DNA of 64,000 bases, from assembly GCA_016702555.1 (NCBI GenBank), contig JADJDV010000006.1:310001-374000 (forward strand), read 5' to 3'. Numbering within the stretch: position 1 is the first letter of the stretch; each line of letters begins with the position of its first letter. The notes beneath the pieces are model-generated. The model was not told the DNA's origin and made no database searches. It saw only the letters and a list, made by a program, of their open reading frames with translations. Below are positions 57,481 through 64,000 of this stretch, one piece after another. This stretch comes from Burkholderiales bacterium (GTDB lineage Bacteria > Pseudomonadota > Gammaproteobacteria > Burkholderiales > Burkholderiaceae_C). The translations under genes and the position numbers were made by a program.

Positions 57481-58824
57481 TTGTCTGCCTCCAGCCTTGA
57501 AGACTTTTTGAGCGTCATCGCACGGCGCGATCCGGATCAACCCGAATTTCTGCAAGCCGTGCGCGAGGTGATGGCGTCGTTGTGGCCGTTTCTGGACAAG
57601 TACCCGCACTACCGCGACTACGGCCTGCTGGAGCGCCTGTGCGAGCCCGACCGCGTGATGCAGTTTCGCGTCGCCTGGATGGACGACAAGGGGCGCACCC
57701 AGGTCAACCGCGCCTTCCGCGTGCAGCACAGTATGGCGATCGGCCCCTACAAGGGTGGCATGCGCTTTCACCCCAGCGTCAACTTGTCGATCCTGAAGTT
57801 TCTCGGTTTCGAGCAGACTTTCAAGAACGCGCTCACCACGCTGCCCATGGGCGGCGGCAAGGGCGGCAGTGATTTCGATCCCAAGGGCAAGAGCGACGGC
57901 GAGGTAATGCGCTTTTGCCAGGCCTTGATGACCGAGCTGTACCGCCACCTGGGCGCCGACACCGACGTACCCGCGGGCGACATCGGCGTAGGCGCGCGCG
58001 AGGTCGGCTTCATGGCCGGCATGATGAAGAAGCTGGCCAACAACGCCGGCAGCGTGTTCACCGGCAAGGGCATCGCCTACGGCGGCAGCCTGATGCGGCC
58101 CGAGGCCACCGGCTATGGCACCGTCTACTTCGCGCAGGAGATGCTGCGCCGCAAGCAGATGGGCTTCGACGGCCGCGCGGTCAGTGTTTCCGGCTCGGGC
58201 AACGTGGCGCAGTACGCCGCTGTCAAGGCGGCCGAGTTGGGTGCGCGGGTGGTCACCCTGTCCGATTCCGACGGCACGCTGGTGTGCGAGGCCGGCCTGA
58301 CCGACGGGATGCTGCAGGACGTGCTGGAACTCAAGAACGTGCAGCGCGGCCGCCTGAAGGACTTCGCCAAGCAGCACAAGCTGAACTTCGAGGCCGGCAA
58401 GCGCCCCTGGCACATCCCAGTCGACATCGCGCTGCCCTGCGCCACCCAGAACGAGCTGGACGCGGAAGACGCGCGGCAGCTGATCGCCAACGGCGTGGTC
58501 TGCGTGGCCGAAGGCGCCAACATGCCCAGCACGCTGGAGGCCGTGGACTGCTTCCTCGAAGCCGGCACGCTGTACGCGCCCGGCAAGGCCAGCAACGCCG
58601 GTGGCGTGGCCACCTCGGGCCTGGAGATGAGCCAGAACGCCATGCGCCTGTCGTGGACGCACAGCGAGGTCGATCTGCGCCTGCACGAGATCATGAAGGA
58701 CATCCACGGCAACTGCGTGCGCCATGGCGAGCGCAGCGACGGCAGCGTCAACTACGTCGAAGGCGCCAACATCGCCGGCTTCGTCAAGATCGCGGATGCG
58801 ATGCTGGCGCAGGGTGTGCTCTGA
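57481..58824 (+). CDS. gdhA: NADP-specific glutamate dehydrogenase
   Basis: A 447-residue hexameric enzyme, exactly the E. coli GdhA length, aminating 2-oxoglutarate. The start is TTG, preceded by GAAGGAG (57468-57474) six bases away. Diagnostic stretches: GPYKGGMRFHPSVNLSILKFLGFEQTF, the catalytic-lysine loop LPMGGGKGGSDFDPKGKSD, DIGVGAREVGFM, and the Rossmann motif VSGSGNVAQYAAVKAAELGA. Position between hisF and hisI is unusual; with gltBD the segment encodes both ammonia-assimilation routes to glutamate. Confidence 0.95.
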   Translation: MSASSLEDFLSVIARRDPDQPEFLQAVREVMASLWPFLDKYPHYRDYGLLERLCEPDRVMQFRVAWMDDKGRTQVNRAFRVQHSMAIGPYKGGMRFHPSVNLSILKFLGFEQTFKNALTTLPMGGGKGGSDFDPKGKSDGEVMRFCQALMTELYRHLGADTDVPAGDIGVGAREVGFMAGMMKKLANNAGSVFTGKGIAYGGSLMRPEATGYGTVYFAQEMLRRKQMGFDGRAVSVSGSGNVAQYAAVKAAELGARVVTLSDSDGTLVCEAGLTDGMLQDVLELKNVQRGRLKDFAKQHKLNFEAGKRPWHIPVDIALPCATQNELDAEDARQLIANGVVCVAEGANMPSTLEAVDCFLEAGTLYAPGKASNAGGVATSGLEMSQNAMRLSWTHSEVDLRLHEIMKDIHGNCVRHGERSDGSVNYVEGANIAGFVKIADAMLAQGVL

Positions 58825-58867
58825 CGCTGACCGCGCTGCGCTCAATTCAGTCAGCGATTGGTAGGAG

Positions 58868-58887
58868 CGCCGGAAGCCATTCCGGCG
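58868..58887. repeat. Inverted repeat between gdhA and hisI
   Basis: CGCCGGA (58868-58874) and TCCGGCG (58881-58887) form a seven-base stem with a short loop. No T-tract follows, so it is a weak terminator at best. Confidence 0.4.
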
Positions 58888-58913
58888 TCGTGCGAATCCC
58901 CGACAATGCCGCC

Positions 58914-59303
58914 ATGAACTGGCTGGACGAAGTCAAATGGGATGCGCAGGGCCTGGTGCCCGTGATTGCGCAGGAGCAAAGCACGGGCGACGTGCTGATG
59001 TTCGCCTGGATGAACCGTGAGGCGCTGGAGAAAACCGCTGAACTGAAACGCGCGGTGTACTACAGCCGCTCGCGCGCTAAGCTGTGGTTCAAGGGCGAGG
59101 AGTCGGGTCATGTGCAGACGGTGCACGAGATCCGCGTCGACTGCGACGCCGACGTGGTGCTGCTGAAGGTCACGCAACTGGGGCACGATCCCGGCATTGC
59201 CTGCCATACCGGCCGCCACAGCTGTTTCTTCAGCGTATTGAAAAACGGCACTTGGCAAACGGTGGAGCCGGTCTTGAAAGATCCCGCATCCATCTACACA
59301 TAA
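58914..59303 (+). CDS. hisI: Phosphoribosyl-AMP cyclohydrolase
   Basis: A 129-residue zinc/magnesium enzyme. It has DVLMFAWMNREALEKTAELK, YYSRSRAKLWFKGEESGH, and the metal-binding RVDCDADVVLLKV and ACHTGRHSCFF. It is separate from HisE, as is common in betaproteobacteria, and the genes are five bases apart. Confidence 0.96.
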   Translation: MNWLDEVKWDAQGLVPVIAQEQSTGDVLMFAWMNREALEKTAELKRAVYYSRSRAKLWFKGEESGHVQTVHEIRVDCDADVVLLKVTQLGHDPGIACHTGRHSCFFSVLKNGTWQTVEPVLKDPASIYT

Positions 59304-59308
59304 CCCGC

Positions 59309-59683
59309 ATGACTGCCGAGGACACCCTGGCGCGCCTGACGGCCGTCATTGAAAGCCGCAAGCCCGCTGTCGGCGGCGATCCTGCGATGAGCTACGTCGC
59401 GCGCCTGCTGCACAAGGGGCCGGACGCGTTCCTGAAGAAGATCGGCGAGGAAGCCACCGAAGTGGTGATGGCGGCCAAGGATTTCGAGCACGCGCCCGAC
59501 CCTGACGCAGCGCGCGCGAAGATCGTCGCCGAGATGGCCGACCTGTGGTTTCACGGCATGGTGGCGCTGGCGCACTATGGCCTCTCGGCCGCCGACGTGG
59601 TGGCGGAACTGGCGCGCCGCGAGGGACTCTCAGGCATCGAAGAGAAGGCGCTGCGCAAGCTGCACGCGCGCGAAGCCGAATGA
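59309..59683 (+). CDS. hisE: Phosphoribosyl-ATP pyrophosphatase
   Basis: A 124-residue MazG-like enzyme for the second step of histidine synthesis. SYVARLLHKGPDAFLKKIGEEATEVVMAAK holds the metal-binding glutamates, and KIVAEMADLWFHGMVAL holds the second helix with Glu and Asp. It closes the his set. Confidence 0.95.
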   Translation: MTAEDTLARLTAVIESRKPAVGGDPAMSYVARLLHKGPDAFLKKIGEEATEVVMAAKDFEHAPDPDAARAKIVAEMADLWFHGMVALAHYGLSAADVVAELARREGLSGIEEKALRKLHAREAE

Positions 59684-59708
59684 TCTGCCGCAACCAAGGA
59701 GCCGGCGC

Positions 59709-60122
59709 ATGAGCAACAACGACATCATCGACGTGGAACCGATCAAGGGTCGTGGCGGCGTCAGCGCGCCGGCCGGCGACTCGCTCAAGACCTGGGGCTG
59801 GGTCAGCTACATCCTGCACCTGATCGTGGCCGTGGCGGCGGTGGTGCCGGGCGCGCAGGTCAGCATCGCGCTGCTGATCATCGCGCTGGTGATGGACCTG
59901 GTGAAGAAGGACGACGCGGCCGGCACCTGGCAGGCCAGCCATTTCAAGTGGCGCATCCGCTCGGTGCTGTGGGCCGGCGTGCTGTACGTGGTGACGCTGC
60001 CGCTGTACCTGCTGCTGTACCTGCCGGGCGCGATTGCCTGGGCGGTGATCTCGATCTGGTTCCTGTACCGCATCGTCAAGGGCATGGTGCGCATGAACGC
60101 CGGCCGCGCCGTGGGTGCCTGA
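59709..60122 (+). CDS. DUF4870-like small membrane protein
   Basis: A 137-residue inner-membrane protein with about three hydrophobic helices (WGWVSYILHLIVAVAAVVPG, VSIALLIIALVMDLV, VLYVVTLPLYLLLYLPGAIAWAVISIWFLYRI). The charged segment between the second and third is WQASHFKWRIRS. The family has no known function. It is usually found right after hisE in this bacterial group. The next gene starts two bases later. Confidence 0.85.
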   Translation: MSNNDIIDVEPIKGRGGVSAPAGDSLKTWGWVSYILHLIVAVAAVVPGAQVSIALLIIALVMDLVKKDDAAGTWQASHFKWRIRSVLWAGVLYVVTLPLYLLLYLPGAIAWAVISIWFLYRIVKGMVRMNAGRAVGA

Positions 60123-60123
60123 G

Positions 60124-61197
60124 ATGAGTGGCGCGCGGGGCGGCGCCCGCAAGAACGGCGGCGACGCCAACGGCAAGACGGTCAACCTGGCGCTGCAAGG
60201 CGGCGGCTCGCACGGCGCCTTCACCTGGGGCGTGCTGGATGCGCTGCTGGAGGACGGCCGGCTGCGCTTCGAGGGCGCCAGCGGCACCAGCGCCGGCGCC
60301 ATGAACGCGGTGGTGCTGGCGCACGGGCTGGCGCGCGCGCACGAGGATGGGCTGAAGGGCGCCGAAGCGCGCGAGGCGGTGCGCACGGCACTGGCGCGCT
60401 TCTGGGACCAGGTCGGCCTGATGGGCAACTTCATGTCCGGGCTGCCGCTGCCGGCCGCGCAGGCGATGCTGACGCTGTTCAGCCCCTGGCTGTCGCCACG
60501 GCAATCGAACCCGCTCGGCATGAGTCCGTTGCGCCAGCTGCTGGAGCGTGAGGTCGATTTCGAGCTGCTGGCGCGGCAGCGCCAGCTCAAGGTGTTCATC
60601 AACGCCACCAACGTGCGCACTGGCCGCGGCGAGGTGTTCAGCGGCCAGCGGCTGACCTCCGATGCGGTGATGGCCTCGGCCTGCCTGCCGACGCTGTACC
60701 AGGCGGTGCAGATTGGCGACGAGCACTACTGGGACGGCGGTTACTCGGGCAACCCGGCGATTTATCCGCTCATCTACGAAACCAGGAGCGCCGACGTGCT
60801 GCTGGTGCAGATCAACCCGGTCGAGTCGCCTTTCGTGTCCGGCGCCAACGCGCAGGAGATCATGGAGCGGGTCAACGAGATCACCTTCAACGCGCCGCTG
60901 CTGGCCGAGTTTCGCGCCATCGAGTTCGTCAGCCGCCTGCTGGCCGAGGGCAAGCTCGACCCCAAGCGCTACAAGAACCTGCTGCTGCACCGCATCGATG
61001 GCGGTGCCGCACTGTCGGGCTTCGGCGCCATCAGCAAGGCGCGCGCCGACGGCGCCTTTCTGCGCCGCCTGTTCGAGCTGGGCCGCAGCGCCGGGCAGGC
61101 CTGGCTGCAGGCGCATGGCGAGGACGTTGGCATCTGTTCCAGTGTCGAGAAAGTCAGTCAGGCCCAGGTCCGGGCCTCGGAGAAAGCCAGTTCATGA
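60124..61197 (+). CDS. Patatin-like phospholipase
   Basis: A 357-residue lipid acyl hydrolase of the RssA/patatin family. The oxyanion motif is LALQGGGSHGAFTWGVLDALLE, the nucleophile is in ASGTSAGAMNAVV (GxSxG), and the catalytic Asp is in YWDGGYSGNPAIYPL. It has no signal peptide, so it probably acts on the inner membrane. The start was set at the ATG rather than a GTG nine bases upstream. The stop overlaps hinT (ATGA). Confidence 0.93.
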   Translation: MSGARGGARKNGGDANGKTVNLALQGGGSHGAFTWGVLDALLEDGRLRFEGASGTSAGAMNAVVLAHGLARAHEDGLKGAEAREAVRTALARFWDQVGLMGNFMSGLPLPAAQAMLTLFSPWLSPRQSNPLGMSPLRQLLEREVDFELLARQRQLKVFINATNVRTGRGEVFSGQRLTSDAVMASACLPTLYQAVQIGDEHYWDGGYSGNPAIYPLIYETRSADVLLVQINPVESPFVSGANAQEIMERVNEITFNAPLLAEFRAIEFVSRLLAEGKLDPKRYKNLLLHRIDGGAALSGFGAISKARADGAFLRRLFELGRSAGQAWLQAHGEDVGICSSVEKVSQAQVRASEKASS

Positions 61198-61562
61198 CCG
61201 ACCCCATGCACGATCCCGACTGCATCTTCTGCAAGATCATCGCCGGCCAGATTCCGTCGAAGAAGGTGTACGAAGACGACGAGTTGTTTGCCTTTCACGA
61301 CATCAACCCCTGGGCGCCGATCCACTTCATGATCGTGCCGAAGGCGCACCTCGCGTCGCTGGCCCACACGGGGCCCGAACACGAGGCGTTGCTGGGCCGC
61401 ATCATGACGCTGGCGCCCAGACTGGCCATCGAGCAGGGCTGCAACCCGTATCCGGATGGCGGCTTTCGCGTGGTGGTGAACACCGGCACCGAGGGCGGAC
61501 AGGAAGTGCATCACCTGCACGTGCATGTGATGGGCGGGCCACGCCCCTGGCTCAGGGGTTGA
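61194..61562 (+). CDS. hinT: HIT-family nucleotide-binding hydrolase
   Basis: A 122-residue protein of the Hint branch. DCIFCKIIAGQIPSKKVYED at the start and the histidine triad HHLHVHVMGG are decisive. Hint proteins hydrolyse adenosine phosphoramidates. The start overlaps the patatin stop; tatA follows after 76 bases. Confidence 0.96.
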   Translation: MTDPMHDPDCIFCKIIAGQIPSKKVYEDDELFAFHDINPWAPIHFMIVPKAHLASLAHTGPEHEALLGRIMTLAPRLAIEQGCNPYPDGGFRVVVNTGTEGGQEVHHLHVHVMGGPRPWLRG

Positions 61563-61638
61563 CCGGAACCCGCCCGTCGTGGGCGGCGTCTAAAATGATC
61601 GCAATGGCGCCTGTGCGGCGCCCGCAAGGAGATTCGAC

Positions 61639-61878
61639 ATGGGTACTTTTTCCATCTGGCACTGGCTGATCGTGCTGCTGATCGTGGTGATGATTTTCGG
61701 CACCAAGAAGCTGAAGAACATCGGCTCGGACCTGGGCGGTGCGGTCAAGGGCTTCAAGGACGGCATGAAGGACGGCACCGCCGAGGCCGACGCCGCCGGC
61801 AAGCCGGCTGGCCAAGTGACCAACGCCGCCGCCACGGCCAAGGAAACCATCGACGTGCAGGCCAAGGAAAAAAGCTGA
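61639..61878 (+). CDS. tatA: Sec-independent translocase subunit TatA
   Basis: A 79-residue protein with one N-terminal membrane helix (SIWHWLIVLLIVVMIFGTKKL), the FGTKKL hinge and an amphipathic helix (NIGSDLGGAVKGFKDGMK). TatA forms the pore-like part of the translocon for folded proteins such as FccB. The ribosome binding site is AAGGAG. A hairpin overlaps its stop codon. Confidence 0.96.
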   Translation: MGTFSIWHWLIVLLIVVMIFGTKKLKNIGSDLGGAVKGFKDGMKDGTAEADAAGKPAGQVTNAAATAKETIDVQAKEKS

Positions 61879-61889
61879 GCGCTTTTTCC
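61866..61889 (+). terminator. Hairpin overlapping the tatA stop codon
   Basis: GGAAAAAAGC and GCTTTTTCC pair with a single A bulge around TGAGC. It could attenuate transcription between tatA and tatB or shape the tatA:tatB ratio. Confidence 0.4.
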
Positions 61890-61890
61890 G

Positions 61891-61950
61891 GTTGAGCGTT
61901 CGGCGCCCGGCGTTGAGCGTGAACCGCCGGAATCCCGCTCCACGCTGAAC
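61891..61950. repeat. GTTGAGCG-type intergenic repeat (copy 3)
   Basis: GTTGAGCGTTCGGCGCCCGG followed by CGTTGAGCGTGAAC, then CTCCACGCTGAAC. The copies resemble those at 33221 and 51826. Confidence 0.65.
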
Positions 61951-61958
61951 CTGTCCGC

Positions 61959-62453
61959 ATGCTTGACCTCGGCATTTCCAAGATGGCGCTGATCGGCGCG
62001 GTGGCGCTGATCGTCATCGGTCCCGAGAAGCTGCCGCGCGTGGCGCGCACCGTCGGTACGCTGCTGGGCAAGGCGCAGCGCTACGTGGCCGACGTCAAGG
62101 CCGAGGTCAATCGGGCCATGGATCTCGACGAACTCAAGAAGATGAAGGAGTCGGTCGAGGAGGCCGGCCGCGAGGTCGAAAAGAGCATCCATTCGACCAA
62201 GTCCGAGTTCGAGAAGGACTGGAGCGAGGTCACCGCCGGCCTGGAGGGCAGCGATGGCTCGGGCGACCCGGCCGGCACCACCCACACTGCCTGGGAACCG
62301 CCGCCACCGGTCTACAGGCACCCGGACAAGAACTGGCGTCTCAAGCGCGGCGCCACGCCGCAGTGGTACAAGCTGCGCCACGGCGTGCGCCGGCAGGTAC
62401 AGTCGGGCGCGGCGCGCGTGGCGCGCTTTCGGCCGCGCAAGAGTCCCAGATGA
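61959..62453 (+). CDS. tatB: Sec-independent translocase subunit TatB
   Basis: A 164-residue protein with an N-terminal helix (LDLGISKMALIGAVALIVIGPEKLPRVAR), a long charged amphipathic helix, and a polar tail. The invariant Glu-Pro-Glu region is GPEKLP. It binds twin-arginine signals with TatC. The C-terminal region past residue 110 is basic (RPRKSPR at the end). Confidence 0.94.
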   Translation: MLDLGISKMALIGAVALIVIGPEKLPRVARTVGTLLGKAQRYVADVKAEVNRAMDLDELKKMKESVEEAGREVEKSIHSTKSEFEKDWSEVTAGLEGSDGSGDPAGTTHTAWEPPPPVYRHPDKNWRLKRGATPQWYKLRHGVRRQVQSGAARVARFRPRKSPR

Positions 62454-62541
62454 CGAATGACGAATGAGCTCGCTGCGCGTTGATGACAAAGCGTGAAGTC
62501 TTTTGTCATCCAGCCGCGCAGCGGCGCCGTCATTTGTCATT
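62451..62541. repeat. Intergenic repeat with TGACGAA/TTTGTCA arms (tatB-tatC gap)
   Basis: The tatB stop codon lies in TGACGAATGACGAATGA; the arm is answered by TTTTGTCATC near 62500 and GTCATTTGTCATTGA at 62528-62542. The plan is like that of the purH-fis gap (5222-5334). Confidence 0.55.
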
Positions 62542-62580
62542 GATCGCCGAACGGCCCGCAGCGGCGACAATCGCAGTCCC

Positions 62581-63381
62581 ATGACCGACTCCCACAAGCC
62601 CGACCCCGAAGACGAACTGGCCGGCACCGAGCAGCCTTTCGTCACGCACCTGATGGAGCTGCGCGACCGCATGATCAAGGCGCTGGTGGCGGTCGGCGTG
62701 GTGGCGGCGGTGCTGGCGCTGTATCCGGGGCCGGGTCAGTTGTACGACCTGCTGGCGGCGCCGCTGGTGGCGCACCTGCCGGCCGGCGCCACCATGATCG
62801 CCACCTCGGTCATCTCGCCGTTCATGGTGCCGCTGAAGATCATGCTGATGGCGGCCTTCCTGATCGCGCTGCCGGTGGTGTTGTACCAGGTGTGGGCCTT
62901 CGTGGCGCCGGGCCTGTATTCGCACGAGAAGAAGATGGTGCTGCCGCTGGTGGTGTCCAGCACGCTGCTGTTCTTTGCCGGGGTGGCGTTCTGCTACTTC
63001 CTGGTGTTCGGCAAGGTGTTTTCGTTCATCCAGAGCTTCGCGCCCAAGAGCATCACCGCCGCGCCCGACATCGAGGCCTACCTGGGCTTCGTGCTGAGCA
63101 TGTTCCTGGCCTTTGGCCTGGCCTTCGAGGTGCCGATCGCGGTGGTGGTGCTGGTGCGCATCGGCGTGGTGACGATTGAGCAACTGCGTCGTTTTCGCGG
63201 CTACTTCATCGTCGTCGCCTTCGTCATCGCCGCCATCGTCACGCCGCCGGACGTGATCTCGCAGCTGGCGCTGGCGATTCCCATGTGCCTGCTGTACGAG
63301 ATCGGCATCTGGGCGGCGCAGTTGTTCGTCAAGCACACCAAGGCGCCCGAGGAAGACGAGGCCAAGACGGCCGAGTCCTGA
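62581..63381 (+). CDS. tatC: Sec-independent translocase subunit TatC
   Basis: A 266-residue inner-membrane protein with six hydrophobic helices. The N-terminal HLMELRDRMIKALVAVGVVA, the loop YQVWAFVAPGLYSHEKKMVLPLV with its conserved Pro and Glu, and FAFGLAFEVPIAVVVL-type sequence are diagnostic. ATG at 62581 gives the standard length. It completes tatABC. Confidence 0.97.
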   Translation: MTDSHKPDPEDELAGTEQPFVTHLMELRDRMIKALVAVGVVAAVLALYPGPGQLYDLLAAPLVAHLPAGATMIATSVISPFMVPLKIMLMAAFLIALPVVLYQVWAFVAPGLYSHEKKMVLPLVVSSTLLFFAGVAFCYFLVFGKVFSFIQSFAPKSITAAPDIEAYLGFVLSMFLAFGLAFEVPIAVVVLVRIGVVTIEQLRRFRGYFIVVAFVIAAIVTPPDVISQLALAIPMCLLYEIGIWAAQLFVKHTKAPEEDEAKTAES

Positions 63382-63413
63382 TTCCAATTCCGCTTCAACG
63401 CTACAAGAATTCT

Positions 63414-63487
63414 GTCATTCCCGCGCAGGCGGGAATCCAGGTTTTCTCGGTATGCAGCTGTTAGATTTCCGCCTGCGCGGGAATGAC
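63414..63487. repeat. Large intergenic inverted repeat, TCATTCCCGC family (copy 2)
   Basis: The left arm begins GTCATTCCCGCGCAGGCGGG, identical over 27 bases to the element at 29354. The right arm (63464-63487) is its complement with one mismatch. It separates the convergent tatC and Do-protease genes and may act as a bidirectional terminator. Confidence 0.85.
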
Positions 63488-63556
63488 GGATAGTGACGTT
63501 TTGCTCTGAAATCGGATGAGAACTTCGGTGATGCGGGCGTGTGCCGAGGCGACCGG

Positions 63557-64000
63557 TCAGCGCGGCTGCTGGCGCGGTCGCGGCCGCTGGGCCGGCGTGA
63601 CGCTGGCCTGGACTTCGTCGCCGCGGCGCTGCAGCACGAAGGGTGCCGGCTGACCGGGCACCAGCGCGGCGATGCGCGTCAGCAGCTCGGACACGGTGCG
63701 CACCGGCTGGCCGTCCACCTGCACGATCACGTCGCCCGGACGGATGCCCGCCGCTGCCGCCGGCCCGTTGTTGAGCACGCCGGTGACGATTACGCCCTGC
63801 AGCGTCTTGATGCCGAAGGTCTGCGCCAGTTCGGGTGTCAGCTCGTTCGGCTCGACGCCGATCCAGCCGCGCACCACCTGGCCGTTCTTCACGATGCTTT
63901 CCAGCACCTGCCGGGCGGTGGATGCCGGAATGGCGAAGCCTATGCCCATGCTGCCGCCCGAACGCGAGTAGATGGCGGTGTTGATGCCCATCAGGTGGCC
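63557..64000 (-). CDS. Do-type (DegP/DegQ/DegS-like) serine protease, C-terminal part
   Basis: The frame is open through the right edge, so only the last ~147 residues are in view. GHLMGINTAIYSRSGGSMGIGFAIPAS is the end of the trypsin-like domain of Do proteases (the catalytic serine lies just beyond the edge). A single PDZ domain follows (VRGWIGVEPNELTPELAQTFGI, GVIVTGVLNNGPAAAAGIRPGDVIVQVDG). A short Pro/Arg/Gln tail ends it, so it has one PDZ domain, like DegS, rather than two. Signal and anchor cannot be seen. Confidence 0.9.
   Translation of the reverse strand, partial: GHLMGINTAIYSRSGGSMGIGFAIPASTARQVLESIVKNGQVVRGWIGVEPNELTPELAQTFGIKTLQGVIVTGVLNNGPAAAAGIRPGDVIVQVDGQPVRTVSELLTRIAALVPGQPAPFVLQRRGDEVQASVTPAQRPRPRQQPR

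Noticed and set aside
56440..58845. An 801-codon minus-strand frame antisense to hisF and gdhA
   Set aside because: Same shadow effect; both plus-strand genes are intact and the antisense translation has no domain.

Overview
The window looks like a chromosomal segment from a GC-rich betaproteobacterium, most likely Burkholderiales/Comamonadaceae. Evidence: dusB-fis-purH order, an mlaFEDACB cluster followed by an ABC exporter, bolA and murA leading into a his cluster with short-form HisG, then hisIE-DUF4870-patatin-hinT-tatABC-Do protease, plus a bacterial type A RNase P RNA. The genus assignment is inference; no rRNA is present.

Layout. 1-3.6 kb: end of an Fbp-type ABC permease, an ArsR-type regulator, a flavocytochrome c sulfide dehydrogenase pair (fccA, fccB) and a diheme cytochrome c: a sulfide-oxidation cassette. 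3.6-6.6 kb (minus): purH, fis, dusB. 6.7-15.7 kb: YqaA-like membrane protein, AlkB-like dioxygenase, DUF3025 protein, a stand-alone TOPRIM protein, argE, htpX, cysK, rnpB, a Nudix/metallo-beta-lactamase fusion and an MscS channel. 15.8-17.7 kb: a RAYT (REP-associated Y1 transposase) gene split by a decayed IS5-family element. 17.9-27.1 kb: gltB, gltD, meso-diaminopimelate dehydrogenase, a PACE efflux protein and threonine dehydratase. 27.2-33.2 kb: the Mla lipid-transport system and an ABC exporter. 33.3-43.1 kb: bolA, murA (2-nt frameshift as sequenced), a MOSC protein, hisG, hisD, six accessory genes including a vapBC pair, hisC, hisB. 43.2-51.1 kb: two divergent genes for secreted DUF11-repeat proteins with IPTL-CTERM-like tails; one is frameshifted at a six-base homopolymer, the other is cut by an IS3/IS407-group element. 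51.1-59.7 kb: hisH, hisA, a beta-helix IPTL-CTERM protein, a second toxin-antitoxin pair, hisF, gdhA, hisI, hisE. 59.7-64 kb: DUF4870, patatin, hinT, tatA, tatB, tatC and the C-terminal part of a Do-type serine protease.

Themes. (1) Sulfide oxidation probably under a thiol/persulfide-sensing repressor. (2) Nitrogen assimilation (GltBD, GdhA) beside amino-acid pathways. (3) Envelope maintenance: complete Mla system, HtpX, MscS, Tat and MurA. (4) A his cluster opened at four points by accessory genes, including three large predicted surface proteins sharing exosortase-type C-terminal tails; this is the most unusual part of the window. (5) Two IS insertions whose target-site duplications can be read exactly, so the ancestral reading frames can be rebuilt. 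Several families of intergenic inverted repeats are scattered through the window.
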